Shown: positions 1 through 7,835 of the stretch, one piece after another | Layout of the letters: each line of letters begins with the position of its first letter | Position numbering within the stretch: the stretch's first letter is position 1 | Source: Acidobacteriaceae bacterium | GTDB lineage: Bacteria > Acidobacteriota > Terriglobia > Terriglobales > Acidobacteriaceae | Assembly: GCA_030049955.1 (NCBI GenBank) | Contig: JASIJX010000072.1 | Span: forward strand, 1 to 7,835 | Direction of reading: 5' to 3' | DNA length: 7,835 nucleotides | Position numbers and translations under genes: made by a program | The notes under the pieces: model-generated | Told to the model about the DNA's origin: nothing | Database searches by the model: none | The model's input: only the letters and a program-made list of their open reading frames with translations

Positions 1-2387
1 ACTTTGCCGGGAGCTGTAATGTAGAGCTGCACAACCTCGTCGCCAGCCACATGCCCGGTATTAGTAACGTCGACGGTGAGGCGAATGGTGCGACCCGGAA
101 CGAGGCGGTCTGCGTCGAGATGCAGGTTCTTGTACGCGAAGCTGCTGTAGCTCAGGCCGTGGCCGAATGGGTAGAGCGGCTCTCCACGGAGATACATATA
201 CGTTCTGCCGTGCTTCAGGTCGTAATCGTGAAAGTTCGGCAGTTGGCCAACATTTCGATACCACGTTGAGCAGAATTTTCCGCCGGGGTTGTAGTCGCCA
301 AAGAGCACATCGGCGATTGCATGACCCTGCTGCTCGCCGGCAAAAAACGAACAGAGAATCGCCGGCGCCCTGTTGCTCTCGTCGCTCAGAGCCACCGGGC
401 AGACGGTGTTGATGACAACCGCGGTGCGGGGATTCGCAGCTAGCACTGCCTTGATCAACTCTTCCTGTGCATCCGGCAACGCGATGTCGAACCGGTCGCG
501 CCCCTCATCGGAAAGCAGCCGGTTGTCTCCCACAAAGACAAGCGCAATATCCGCCTGCGACGCGGCCTTTACGGCAGACTCAAGCAAAGAGCCGATTCTT
601 TGGCCGGTAATCGGGCAGCCCGGGGCGTGAATGACATTCACCGCAGACGCCTCTTCCTGAGGCACTGGCAATAGCCTGAATGACCGCATATTCAGAACGT
701 CGTTCCGGCTGTTGGTAAGGAATCTGAGGAAGACAATGTGGCTGCCGGTGATACCACTCAGATCTGCCTTGATTGCTTTCCAGGTATCCATTCCACCGGT
801 AGAGACAACATGCACAGTGACGGCAGGCGCATTTCCCAGACTGTCGAGATGGACTGCGATATCACCCTCTGACTGAGCTGCCAGCTCGAACTCGATTGAA
901 GTTTTCCCCGTGAAGTCGAGCGGGCCATACTGCGCCCAACTGTTGTTCCCGACTTTTGTGAGTATTTGCTGCCCGTCCTCCGAATATCCGACAACGGGGC
1001 CGCGAACATTCGAGGTTCTAAGAAATTCTCCAGCAGGAACTTTACCGGAAAACAGGGTCACGCCCATTGCTGCCGCAATTCCCGCATAAGGCGAAACAAG
1101 ATTTGTCGAGTTGCCGCTGTAGCCGCCGAGGTGGCATGCACCGGCCATTGGCCCAATTACAGCGATGCTGCGGATCTTGTGTTTGCTCAGCGGCAGCATC
1201 TGCCCGTCATTCTTGAGAAGCACAAGCGACTGCCGCGCGGCCTCGCGGGCTAGATCGCAATGCGCCTGATCTTCCAGGACCGAAGCTGACAACTTGCTCC
1301 ACGGGACCGAAGCTGGCGGATCGAATTCGCCAAGCAGGAAGCGTCCCGCAAGAACGCGTGTGAGTGCGGTGCGGATGGCGTCTTCTGTGACAAGCTGCTT
1401 CTCGACAGAAGTCATCAGGAACTTGGAAAGCGTCCGTCCGCAGTTCAAGTCCGAGCCGGCCTTGATGGCCAGTGCTGCTGCTTCTTCGCCGGTTTCTACA
1501 AAATGGTGCGTAGTGTAGATATCCCCGATCGCATCGCAGTCGGAAACGACATAGCCCTTAAAGTTCCAGCGATCGCGGAGAATCTCCGTCAGCAGGAAGT
1601 GATTGGCTGAGCAGGGAATGCCCCATAGCGAGTTATAGGCAGACATGACGCTGAACACCTGACCGTCTTTTACCGCCGCCTCAAATCCTCGCGTGTAGTA
1701 TTCCCAAAAGCTGCGGCGATCCGGCGCCGCGTCCGCAAAGACGCGATCAGTATCGGTGTCGTTGCAGGCGTAGTGCTTCGCGCAGGCAATCGTTTTGAGA
1801 TATCTCGAGTCGTCGCCCTGCATGCCGCGAATTGCCTGGATTCCGAAGACCTGCACCGCATAAGGGTCTTCGCTGAAGTTTTCATTCACGCGTCCCCAGC
1901 GCGGGTCGCGCAGACCCATGTTCACCGTTGCCGGCGAAAAGAAAGTCAGACCGCGCCCGGTTTTGTTGTGGTAAGCACGCGCTTCATCTGAGACCGCACT
2001 GTAAACCTTGTAAACAAGCTCTGGATTCCACGAGCATCCCAGCGCAATCGGCTGCGGAAACGATGTGATCGGGCCATCCATTGCCACACCATGCAGTGCT
2101 TCGGTCCAGTAGTTGTATTGGCTCAGCCCCAACCGGGGAATCGCCGGCGTCCCGTTCACGACCTGGCCCACTACTTCCTCCAGCGTCATCTTCTTCACTA
2201 ACGCTGCTGCGCGATCCTGCGCGCGCTTAAAAGTTTCGTCTGAAATTTGGCTCGCATTGTTGTTGACAGCCTGCGATAACGCCTTGCGGTCAAGCACGAC
2301 CGTTGCGGCCAGGGCTGCCGATCCTGCAATGAAATCACGTCGCGAAACATTCGAAAGAGTCCCAAATCCCGATTCCGGCTTTCCCAA
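1..2387 (-). CDS. Tat-exported GH3 glycoside hydrolase, beta-xylosidase-like, with CBM6-like insertion (3' end cut by window edge)
   Basis: A retaining exo-beta-glycosidase of family GH3 that probably removes xylose or glucose from plant oligosaccharides outside the cytoplasm. About 795 codons are present and the end is missing. A twin-arginine signal lies at residues 15-32 (SRRDFIAGSAALAATVVL). The TIM-barrel domain follows (about 60-370), with the EALHG motif, RDPRWGR, K204-H205 in AKHY, and the nucleophile D283 in GYVVSDCDAIGD. The alpha/beta sandwich domain carries the likely acid/base E628 in SDEGRDR. Inside it, roughly residues 475-565 (WAQYGPLDF through HIVFLRF) resemble a family 6 carbohydrate-binding module. 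FGHGLSYSSF near 741 leads into the C-terminal fibronectin III-like domain, whose NTGHVAGDEVVQLY motif is visible before the sequence stops. The VSDCD nucleophile context and EALHG resemble the plant-type xylosidase/arabinofuranosidase branch more than classical beta-glucosidases, but substrate cannot be fixed from sequence. The TTG start is chosen because GGGAGGAG precedes it; an in-frame GTG about 42 nt upstream is the alternative. Confidence 0.93.
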   Translation of the reverse strand, partial: MGKPESGFGTLSNVSRRDFIAGSAALAATVVLDRKALSQAVNNNASQISDETFKRAQDRAAALVKKMTLEEVVGQVVNGTPAIPRLGLSQYNYWTEALHGVAMDGPITSFPQPIALGCSWNPELVYKVYSAVSDEARAYHNKTGRGLTFFSPATVNMGLRDPRWGRVNENFSEDPYAVQVFGIQAIRGMQGDDSRYLKTIACAKHYACNDTDTDRVFADAAPDRRSFWEYYTRGFEAAVKDGQVFSVMSAYNSLWGIPCSANHFLLTEILRDRWNFKGYVVSDCDAIGDIYTTHHFVETGEEAAALAIKAGSDLNCGRTLSKFLMTSVEKQLVTEDAIRTALTRVLAGRFLLGEFDPPASVPWSKLSASVLEDQAHCDLAREAARQSLVLLKNDGQMLPLSKHKIRSIAVIGPMAGACHLGGYSGNSTNLVSPYAGIAAAMGVTLFSGKVPAGEFLRTSNVRGPVVGYSEDGQQILTKVGNNSWAQYGPLDFTGKTSIEFELAAQSEGDIAVHLDSLGNAPAVTVHVVSTGGMDTWKAIKADLSGITGSHIVFLRFLTNSRNDVLNMRSFRLLPVPQEEASAVNVIHAPGCPITGQRIGSLLESAVKAASQADIALVFVGDNRLLSDEGRDRFDIALPDAQEELIKAVLAANPRTAVVINTVCPVALSDESNRAPAILCSFFAGEQQGHAIADVLFGDYNPGGKFCSTWYRNVGQLPNFHDYDLKHGRTYMYLRGEPLYPFGHGLSYSSFAYKNLHLDADRLVPGRTIRLTVDVTNTGHVAGDEVVQLYITAPGK

Positions 2388-2400
2388 CTCAACTCCTCCC
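2385..2400 (-). promoter_or_regulatory. Strong Shine-Dalgarno with TTG start for the GH3 gene
   Basis: Read on the minus strand, GGGAGGAG (2400-2393) is followed after five bases by TTG (2387-2385) in frame with the twin-arginine signal. It is the only strong ribosome binding site in the vicinity. It sets the start at a rare TTG codon and places the RR pair at residues 16-17, normal for a Tat n-region. Confidence 0.6.
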
Positions 2401-2741
2401 GATCGACTGGAGCACTTGCTGCGAACCACTTCCGCAGACGCAATGCTGGCGCCAGTTCGAAAATTGGCCGCACCAGGTCCCGTTCAGGAGGCAACCAGAC
2501 CTGATGCGGCTCTTAGCCGATAGTTTAGAACGGCAGCCGCAGCCGTGAATTGAAGCTCGCGGCATACGTTCCGTCGTGGCTCATCGCTTGCAGGGTATAA
2601 GACGAGTTCCTTTAGCGCTTAGTGTGCGCGGCACATTCAAAGCCGGGTGGCGGTGACCTTCAGATTGGTATGCTGCTTGTTCTAGCAACCTCGGATTTGC
2701 CTGGAATTCGCATTCGTTTGATCTTCCTTTCACCGCAGCAA
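2388..2741. other. Divergent intergenic region between the GH3 gene and the acyltransferase pair
   Basis: About 350 bases without a convincing intact gene. It must hold the promoters of both divergent units, but I see no clear -35/-10 pair; a TATAAG at 2596-2601 on the plus strand lacks a matching -35. A small hairpin (CGGCT, 3-nt loop, AGCCG) sits at 2507-2519. The minus-strand frame 2611-2525 is open for 28 codons and ends YAASFNSRLRLPF then stop, which resembles the last strands of an outer-membrane beta-barrel. It has a stop codon immediately upstream and no start, so at most it is a gene remnant. If the acyltransferase gene starts at the upstream GTG (2622) or ATG (2670), this region is correspondingly shorter. 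Confidence 0.5.
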
Positions 2742-3641
2742 ATGGATACTCGCGGTGTGATTCCTCAAATCCGGCTTGAAGCTCCACTTCCGCAATGGGT
2801 AGCTTGCACCTCTGCGCTTGTTCCGGCAGATTCATCGCAACCTACTGCGACGGATCTGGTCAGACTGCAGATCCATGCCGAGGCTGGTGCCTACCGGCTT
2901 CGTCTTGCTGAGACGCCGCAAGATCGAAGGGCCGCTTGCCGCCTGCGATTCCTGGTGTTCAATCTTGAACTGGGAAAAGGCCTCGAAAGTTCGTACGAAA
3001 CTGGGCTTGACCAGGATCAGTTTGATTCCTGTTGCGAGCATCTGCTCGTGGAACAGTCCGCGACCGACCGTGTGGTGGGCACCTACCGCATGCAGTCTGG
3101 ATCCACCGCGGCGCAAAACGCGGGCTATTATTCAGGGCAGGAGTTTGTGCTCGCTCCATACGAGCCGCTCCGTCCGAGCATTCTTGAGCTTGGTCGCGCG
3201 GCAGTCGATCGCGATCATCGCACCCCCGAGGTGCTTACGCTTTTGTGGCGCGGCATAGCGCAATATGCTTCCGCCATGGGGTTGAGGTATCTGCTGGGCT
3301 GCTCGAGCATGAATTCGAATAACCCGGCCGAAGGGTGGCAAATGTACTGCCAGCTTCAACGCTTCCGCGCGGCGCCGGAGTTCGAAACCGTCCCGACCGA
3401 AGAATTTATCTGTCCCGCCGAGTTGGACGGATCGGGTGAGGCGCAATCGCGCCAGCGGAATAGCTCGCCGGCTCAGGAAATGAAAATTCCCAAGCTCCTC
3501 AAAACGTATCTTGCCCTGGGCGCGCGCATCGCCTCTCCGCCGGCCTGGGACCGCGAGTTTCGCACGATCGATTTTCTAACGCTACTCGATCTCGAGACGC
3601 TTTCACCCTCTGTGCGCGCTCGCTTTTTTTCGCCCGTCTAA
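2742..3641 (+). CDS. olsB: OlsB-like GNAT-fold N-acyltransferase (ornithine-lipid type)
   Basis: Likely transfers a 3-hydroxyacyl group from acyl carrier protein to the alpha-amino group of ornithine or another amino acid, the first step of aminolipid synthesis at the inner membrane. The 299-residue product has the acetyltransferase-5 ('hemolysin-like') pattern: AETPQDRRAACRLRFLVFN at 56-74, the acidic DQDQFD and CEHLLV segment at 90-103, VVGTYRM at 111-117, LELGRAAVDRDHR at 148-160, then LLWRGIAQYA at 167-176. The C-terminal signature GARIASPPAWDREF with TIDFLTLLDL (260-284) is typical of this family. The stop is two bases before the next start, so the two genes are almost certainly one operon. 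The start is uncertain: ATG 2742 lacks a good ribosome binding site, as do in-frame ATG 2670 and GTG 2622; I chose 2742 because the preceding residues look non-coding. The symbol is by family resemblance; glycine (GlsB-like) or other amino acids are possible substrates. Confidence 0.85.
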   Translation: MDTRGVIPQIRLEAPLPQWVACTSALVPADSSQPTATDLVRLQIHAEAGAYRLRLAETPQDRRAACRLRFLVFNLELGKGLESSYETGLDQDQFDSCCEHLLVEQSATDRVVGTYRMQSGSTAAQNAGYYSGQEFVLAPYEPLRPSILELGRAAVDRDHRTPEVLTLLWRGIAQYASAMGLRYLLGCSSMNSNNPAEGWQMYCQLQRFRAAPEFETVPTEEFICPAELDGSGEAQSRQRNSSPAQEMKIPKLLKTYLALGARIASPPAWDREFRTIDFLTLLDLETLSPSVRARFFSPV

Positions 3642-3643
3642 CC

Positions 3644-4387
3644 ATGATGCTGCGTCGTCTGCATCGAGCACTTGCGCTGATTCTGGCTCTGTGCGTATGT
3701 GTCCTGCGCTATTGGATGACCCGCTTGCGTGGTCCCTTGCTGCTCGAGCGCCAGGCGCAATGGTTGCAGACATCATGTCGCGCGGTTATGGCGGCCCTCA
3801 ACATCGGCTGCCTCACGGAAGGACAGCCGCCGGCCCGCGGCTTGATCGTTGCTAATCACCTCAGCTATCTCGATATTGTCATTCTCAGTGGCATCACGCC
3901 GTGCTTTTTTGTGGCAAAAGCGGAGGTAAATCGCTGGCCGTTCTTTGGCTGGGCGGCGCGAGCCGGTGGCGCGCTGTTTCTTGATCGAGCCAGCCTCGCC
4001 AGCGCCAATCGAGTAGCCGCTCAGATGAGCGCGCGCCTGGAGCTTCCCGTTCCTGCGCTGCTGTTTCCAGAGGGCACCAGCACGGACGGAAGCAATGTGC
4101 TCCGGTTTCATTCAAGGCTGATTCAGCCTGCCACCCAGATCAGCGCGCCTATTGCCGCCGTCGCGATCCGCTACAAGATAAAGAACGGTTCGGCCCCGGA
4201 AACACCCGAACGCGAACTGTGCTGGTATGGAGATGCCGGGTTCCTGACGCATCTTTGGAAGGTGCTTGGCATGCGGCGCTGTGAGGCAGTTGTGCAATTT
4301 GGAGAGCCGCGGGTCTATGCCGATTGTCGAGCAGCTGCCCAACAGACCCGCGCTGAGATTGTAGCGATGCGGGCAGATGGCGACTAG
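3644..4387 (+). CDS. olsA: PlsC/OlsA-like 1-acyl O-acyltransferase
   Basis: A membrane-associated acyltransferase of the PlsC (LPLAT) superfamily. Next to an OlsB-like gene its probable role is the second acylation, esterifying the 3-hydroxyl of the lyso-aminolipid. The 247-residue product begins with a hydrophobic anchor (about 8-26). It has the catalytic NHLSYLD box (H72 and D77 of HxxxxD), the LFLDR block at 111-115 and the FPEGTSTDGS acyl-acceptor motif at 141-150, followed by APIAAVAIRY. Length and motif spacing are normal for the family. Translation starts at ATG 3644 (a second ATG follows directly) with no Shine-Dalgarno, so it is probably coupled to the upstream gene that ends at 3641. 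From sequence alone a general lysophosphatidic acid acyltransferase (plsC) cannot be excluded; the pairing is what favours OlsA. Confidence 0.85.
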   Translation: MMLRRLHRALALILALCVCVLRYWMTRLRGPLLLERQAQWLQTSCRAVMAALNIGCLTEGQPPARGLIVANHLSYLDIVILSGITPCFFVAKAEVNRWPFFGWAARAGGALFLDRASLASANRVAAQMSARLELPVPALLFPEGTSTDGSNVLRFHSRLIQPATQISAPIAAVAIRYKIKNGSAPETPERELCWYGDAGFLTHLWKVLGMRRCEAVVQFGEPRVYADCRAAAQQTRAEIVAMRADGD

Positions 4388-6595
<2,208 letters not shown>

Positions 6596-7030
6596 TGCAA
6601 GACCAGAGTTACTAGGTCCTCTTTTTATTGCTGAACGTCGCTGCTCCCTATCGGAGCGGGGGCCATTTTTGCCTTTGCGCCAGCGCTGGTTTTGGCATGG
6701 AAAATGCGGAGGGCCCACCCCCTCATCTGAGAGCTTCTATTTGATTCTGCAGGGCTTATGGGCGGGGGCTCGCCGCATGTATTTGATCCACAAGGAGTTG
6801 TCATCAGCTGTTTTAGAATCAGCGGTTTACCGGCGATCAGATTCCGCGGCCGTTTGTCTTTGGCCTGATCTGGATACAGTATGGCAGTTGCGGGCATAAT
6901 TCATTGCAATGTTTGCCGAAAAAGTGCTGCCACACGTCGCACTGCGTTGGGCCGTGAGTTGGCGGGCGAAGAAAAGGACAAGGGAAGTATCGGCGACAAC
7001 TCGCCCACAACTGGTATCCGAAGTTGCAAG
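6596..7030. other. Intergenic region downstream of the guaB-vanZ unit
   Basis: No convincing gene in these 435 bases. The left part carries the probable terminator at 6641-6670. The plus-strand frame 6635-6730 is open for 31 codons and encodes a hydrophobic helix (IFAFAPALVLAW) followed by basic residues. It has no start codon and is closed by stops on both sides. The rest shows scattered AT-rich words, for example CATAAT at 6895-6900, but no paired promoter elements. Longer open frames on either strand here have low-complexity Cys/Arg-rich translations typical of chance. Confidence 0.5.
6641..6670 (+). terminator. Probable intrinsic terminator after the vanZ-like gene
   Basis: CTGCTCC (6641-6647) can pair with GGAGCGG (6653-6659) over 7 bp with one G-T pair and a 5-nt loop, and a run of five T follows at 6666-6670. 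The six bases between stem and T-run weaken the case. It lies 46 bases after the VanZ-like stop codon, where the guaB unit should end. Confidence 0.4.
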
Positions 7031-7465
7031 TCACGTTGCGGAGTGCTCAAGTGCGCTTCGCCACCACTCTTCCGCATCGGCTTCTCCCATCCCCGTCACC
7101 CAATCGTCGTCGAGGTCTATCATCGTCTTTGCGCCAGCCGATACCGCAATCCTTCGGTATTGCTCAGGCAGCCTCATCGCGTAAGATCCACCTTCTGCGA
7201 ACGCGATGATGACCTCAGAGTCAGGATGCACAAGTGTAGCCGTCTCGAAGACTACCCACCGACGCGCCTCCGGAATCCTGCTATGGATGTGCGTCCACAG
7301 CCAGTCGACTATTTCTGGGCGTGCGCCTAGCGGCAGGTCCCCACGACCTTCCGGCGAGTAACTCGGATTAGTCGCTTTGGGATGGCTGTATCGTCTCTTC
7401 AGCCTTTGCAGGAGCGCGGTATTGGCATCAACCCCAAGCAGCTTCACGCCGAATGGCAATGGCAT
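7031..7465 (-). CDS. Hypothetical protein, 144 residues, not recognised
   Basis: I do not recognise this family. The product is soluble, with no signal peptide or membrane segment. It has a basic N-terminal part (LLQRLKRRYSHPKAT), a Gly/Pro-containing centre (SPEGRGDLPLGARPEIVDW), several tryptophans and an acidic C-terminal third (TMIDLDDDWVTGMGEADAEEWW). The composition is balanced and protein-like, unlike the Cys/Arg-rich translations of the opposite strand, which is why I prefer this frame. No Shine-Dalgarno precedes the ATG. GATAAT lies six bases upstream of it, which could be a -10 box for a nearly leaderless message, but no -35 matches. It stands alone between two non-coding stretches, and the strong terminator upstream separates it from the right-edge gene. 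Confidence 0.6.
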   Translation of the reverse strand: MPLPFGVKLLGVDANTALLQRLKRRYSHPKATNPSYSPEGRGDLPLGARPEIVDWLWTHIHSRIPEARRWVVFETATLVHPDSEVIIAFAEGGSYAMRLPEQYRRIAVSAGAKTMIDLDDDWVTGMGEADAEEWWRSALEHSAT

Positions 7466-7652
7466 ACACCGATTATCACTCGACCGGCAACCCAGGCATT
7501 CGGACGAGTGACCGCCTAACCGTCAGTTACTCTTTGTGTAATACCAAGATCAGAGCCGTGGAATGGATGGGCACGGAATATCCGGGGACAGCAATGATGG
7601 AATCGCTCTAGCCGTCTGCCGCACGGTTTTCATTGTGAAGGGCCAAAAGAAA
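7466..7652. other. Non-coding spacer upstream of the hypothetical gene
   Basis: The spacer must contain the hypothetical gene's promoter, of which only GATAAT (minus strand, 7477-7472) is a candidate. A 39-codon plus-strand frame at 7563-7682 runs through the terminator hairpin and is probably not a gene. I see no repeats, attachment sites or RNA genes here. Confidence 0.4.
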
Positions 7653-7680
7653 ACGGGCATCCGCCGTGGCGGATGCCCGT
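7653..7680 (-). terminator. Strong intrinsic terminator, probably bidirectional
   Basis: A perfect 13-bp inverted repeat, ACGGGCATCCGCC (7653-7665) and GGCGGATGCCCGT (7668-7680), with only GT between the arms. The inner pairs would open to give a larger loop. On the minus strand the right-edge gene ends 38 bases earlier, and TTTCTTTTGG directly follows the stem, so this is that gene's terminator. On the plus strand a five-T run follows at 7685-7689, so it may also stop transcription in that direction. Confidence 0.85.
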
Positions 7681-7718
7681 GATGTTTTTGCTGAAAATAA
7701 CCCGAACAGGATCGAAGC

Positions 7719-7835
7719 TTACGCGGCTTCTTCGCCGCCCTCGGTTTCTTCCTGCTTCTTGGCTTCTTCGAGCTGCTTTTCGAGCTCGGCGCGCTTCTTG
7801 GCCTTCAGGTCGGAGCGCTTCTTGGCCTTCTGCTC
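7719..7835 (-). CDS. C-terminal 38 residues of a gene with a charged Lys/Glu tail (cut by window edge)
   Basis: The minus-strand frame is open from the right edge to TAA at 7721-7719 and is followed by a strong terminator, so it is a genuine gene end. The visible residues are almost all Lys, Glu, Ala, Arg and Gln (KAKKRAELEKQLEEAKKQEE, then EGGEEAA). They should form a single long charged helix or coiled coil with a flexible acidic end. Such tails occur on several ribosomal proteins and other nucleic-acid-binding or chaperone proteins, but nothing here identifies the gene. It contains an imperfect 24-base tandem duplication. Confidence 0.8.
   Translation of the reverse strand, partial: EQKAKKRSDLKAKKRAELEKQLEEAKKQEETEGGEEAA
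7782..7829 (-). repeat. Imperfect tandem duplication of 24 bases within the charged tail
   Basis: Two adjacent 24-base units (7806-7829 and 7782-7805) agree at 21 of 24 positions and encode KAKKRSDL and KAKKRAEL. The unit is eight codons, so the frame is kept. This suggests that the tail grew by slippage or unequal duplication. Confidence 0.7.

Noticed and set aside
2198..2494. Minus-strand open frame of 98 codons at the GH3 start
   Set aside because: It is out of frame with the Tat signal and the GH3 domain and has no motif of its own.
2507..2519. Small perfect hairpin (5-bp stem, 3-nt loop) upstream of the GH3 gene
   Set aside because: The stem is too short and no T-run follows on either strand, so terminator function is not supported.
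2581..2835. Minus-strand open frame of 84 codons opposite the start of the olsB-like gene
   Set aside because: It overlaps the acyltransferase coding region antisense and shows no family motif; treated as a shadow.
3624..3630. Run of seven T near the end of the olsB-like gene, considered as a terminator or slippage site
   Set aside because: No stem precedes it, and the frame across it gives the expected C-terminus with the stop two bases before the next gene.
6881..7330. Plus-strand open frame of 149 codons opposite the hypothetical gene
   Set aside because: Its translation is Cys/Arg/His-rich with no coherent pattern, whereas the minus-strand frame has a balanced protein-like composition.
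7563..7682. 39-codon plus-strand frame in the right-hand spacer
   Set aside because: It reads through the terminator hairpin, has no ribosome binding site and its second half is just the inverted repeat translated.

Overview
This window looks like ordinary chromosomal DNA from a GC-rich, diderm soil-type bacterium. The mix of genes fits an Acidobacteriota (Terriglobia-like) genome: a Tat-exported family 3 glycoside hydrolase, an ornithine-lipid-type acyltransferase pair, an unusually long IMP dehydrogenase and a VanZ-like membrane protein. That placement is an inference from gene content and style; no rRNA or other firm taxonomic marker is present.

Layout, left to right. (1) 1-2387, minus strand: most of a secreted GH3 enzyme of the beta-xylosidase-like clade, with a twin-arginine signal, both catalytic residues and a CBM6-like insertion; its C-terminus runs off the left edge. 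(2) 2388-2741: a divergent intergenic region holding the GH3 ribosome binding site and a short, possibly decayed minus-strand gene end. (3) 2742-4387, plus strand: two tightly spaced acyltransferase genes, an OlsB-like GNAT-fold N-acyltransferase and an OlsA/PlsC-like O-acyltransferase, which together would make an ornithine-lipid-type aminolipid. (4) 4388-4542: a short leader with a possible promoter. (5) 4543-6066: guaB, IMP dehydrogenase, carrying about 20 extra residues next to the active-site flap. (6) 6056-6595: a VanZ-like membrane protein whose start codon overlaps the end of guaB. (7) 6596-7030: non-coding, with a probable terminator. (8) 7031-7465, minus strand: an unrecognised 144-residue protein. 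(9) 7466-7718: non-coding, with a strong 13-bp-stem terminator. (10) 7719-7835, minus strand: the last 38 residues of a gene with a highly charged Lys/Glu tail, cut by the right edge.

The plus-strand block (lipid acyltransferases, guaB, vanZ-like) is the functional core: membrane-lipid tailoring followed by the committed step of GMP synthesis. The lipid pair and guaB are separated by 155 bp and may be separate transcription units; guaB and the VanZ-like gene are very probably co-transcribed. I found no CRISPR array, tRNA, rRNA, insertion sequence, defence system or prophage, and I do not see convincing evidence of an undescribed system. The most useful second looks are the GuaB insertion, the GH3 domain architecture, the substrate of the acyltransferase pair and the unrecognised 144-residue protein.
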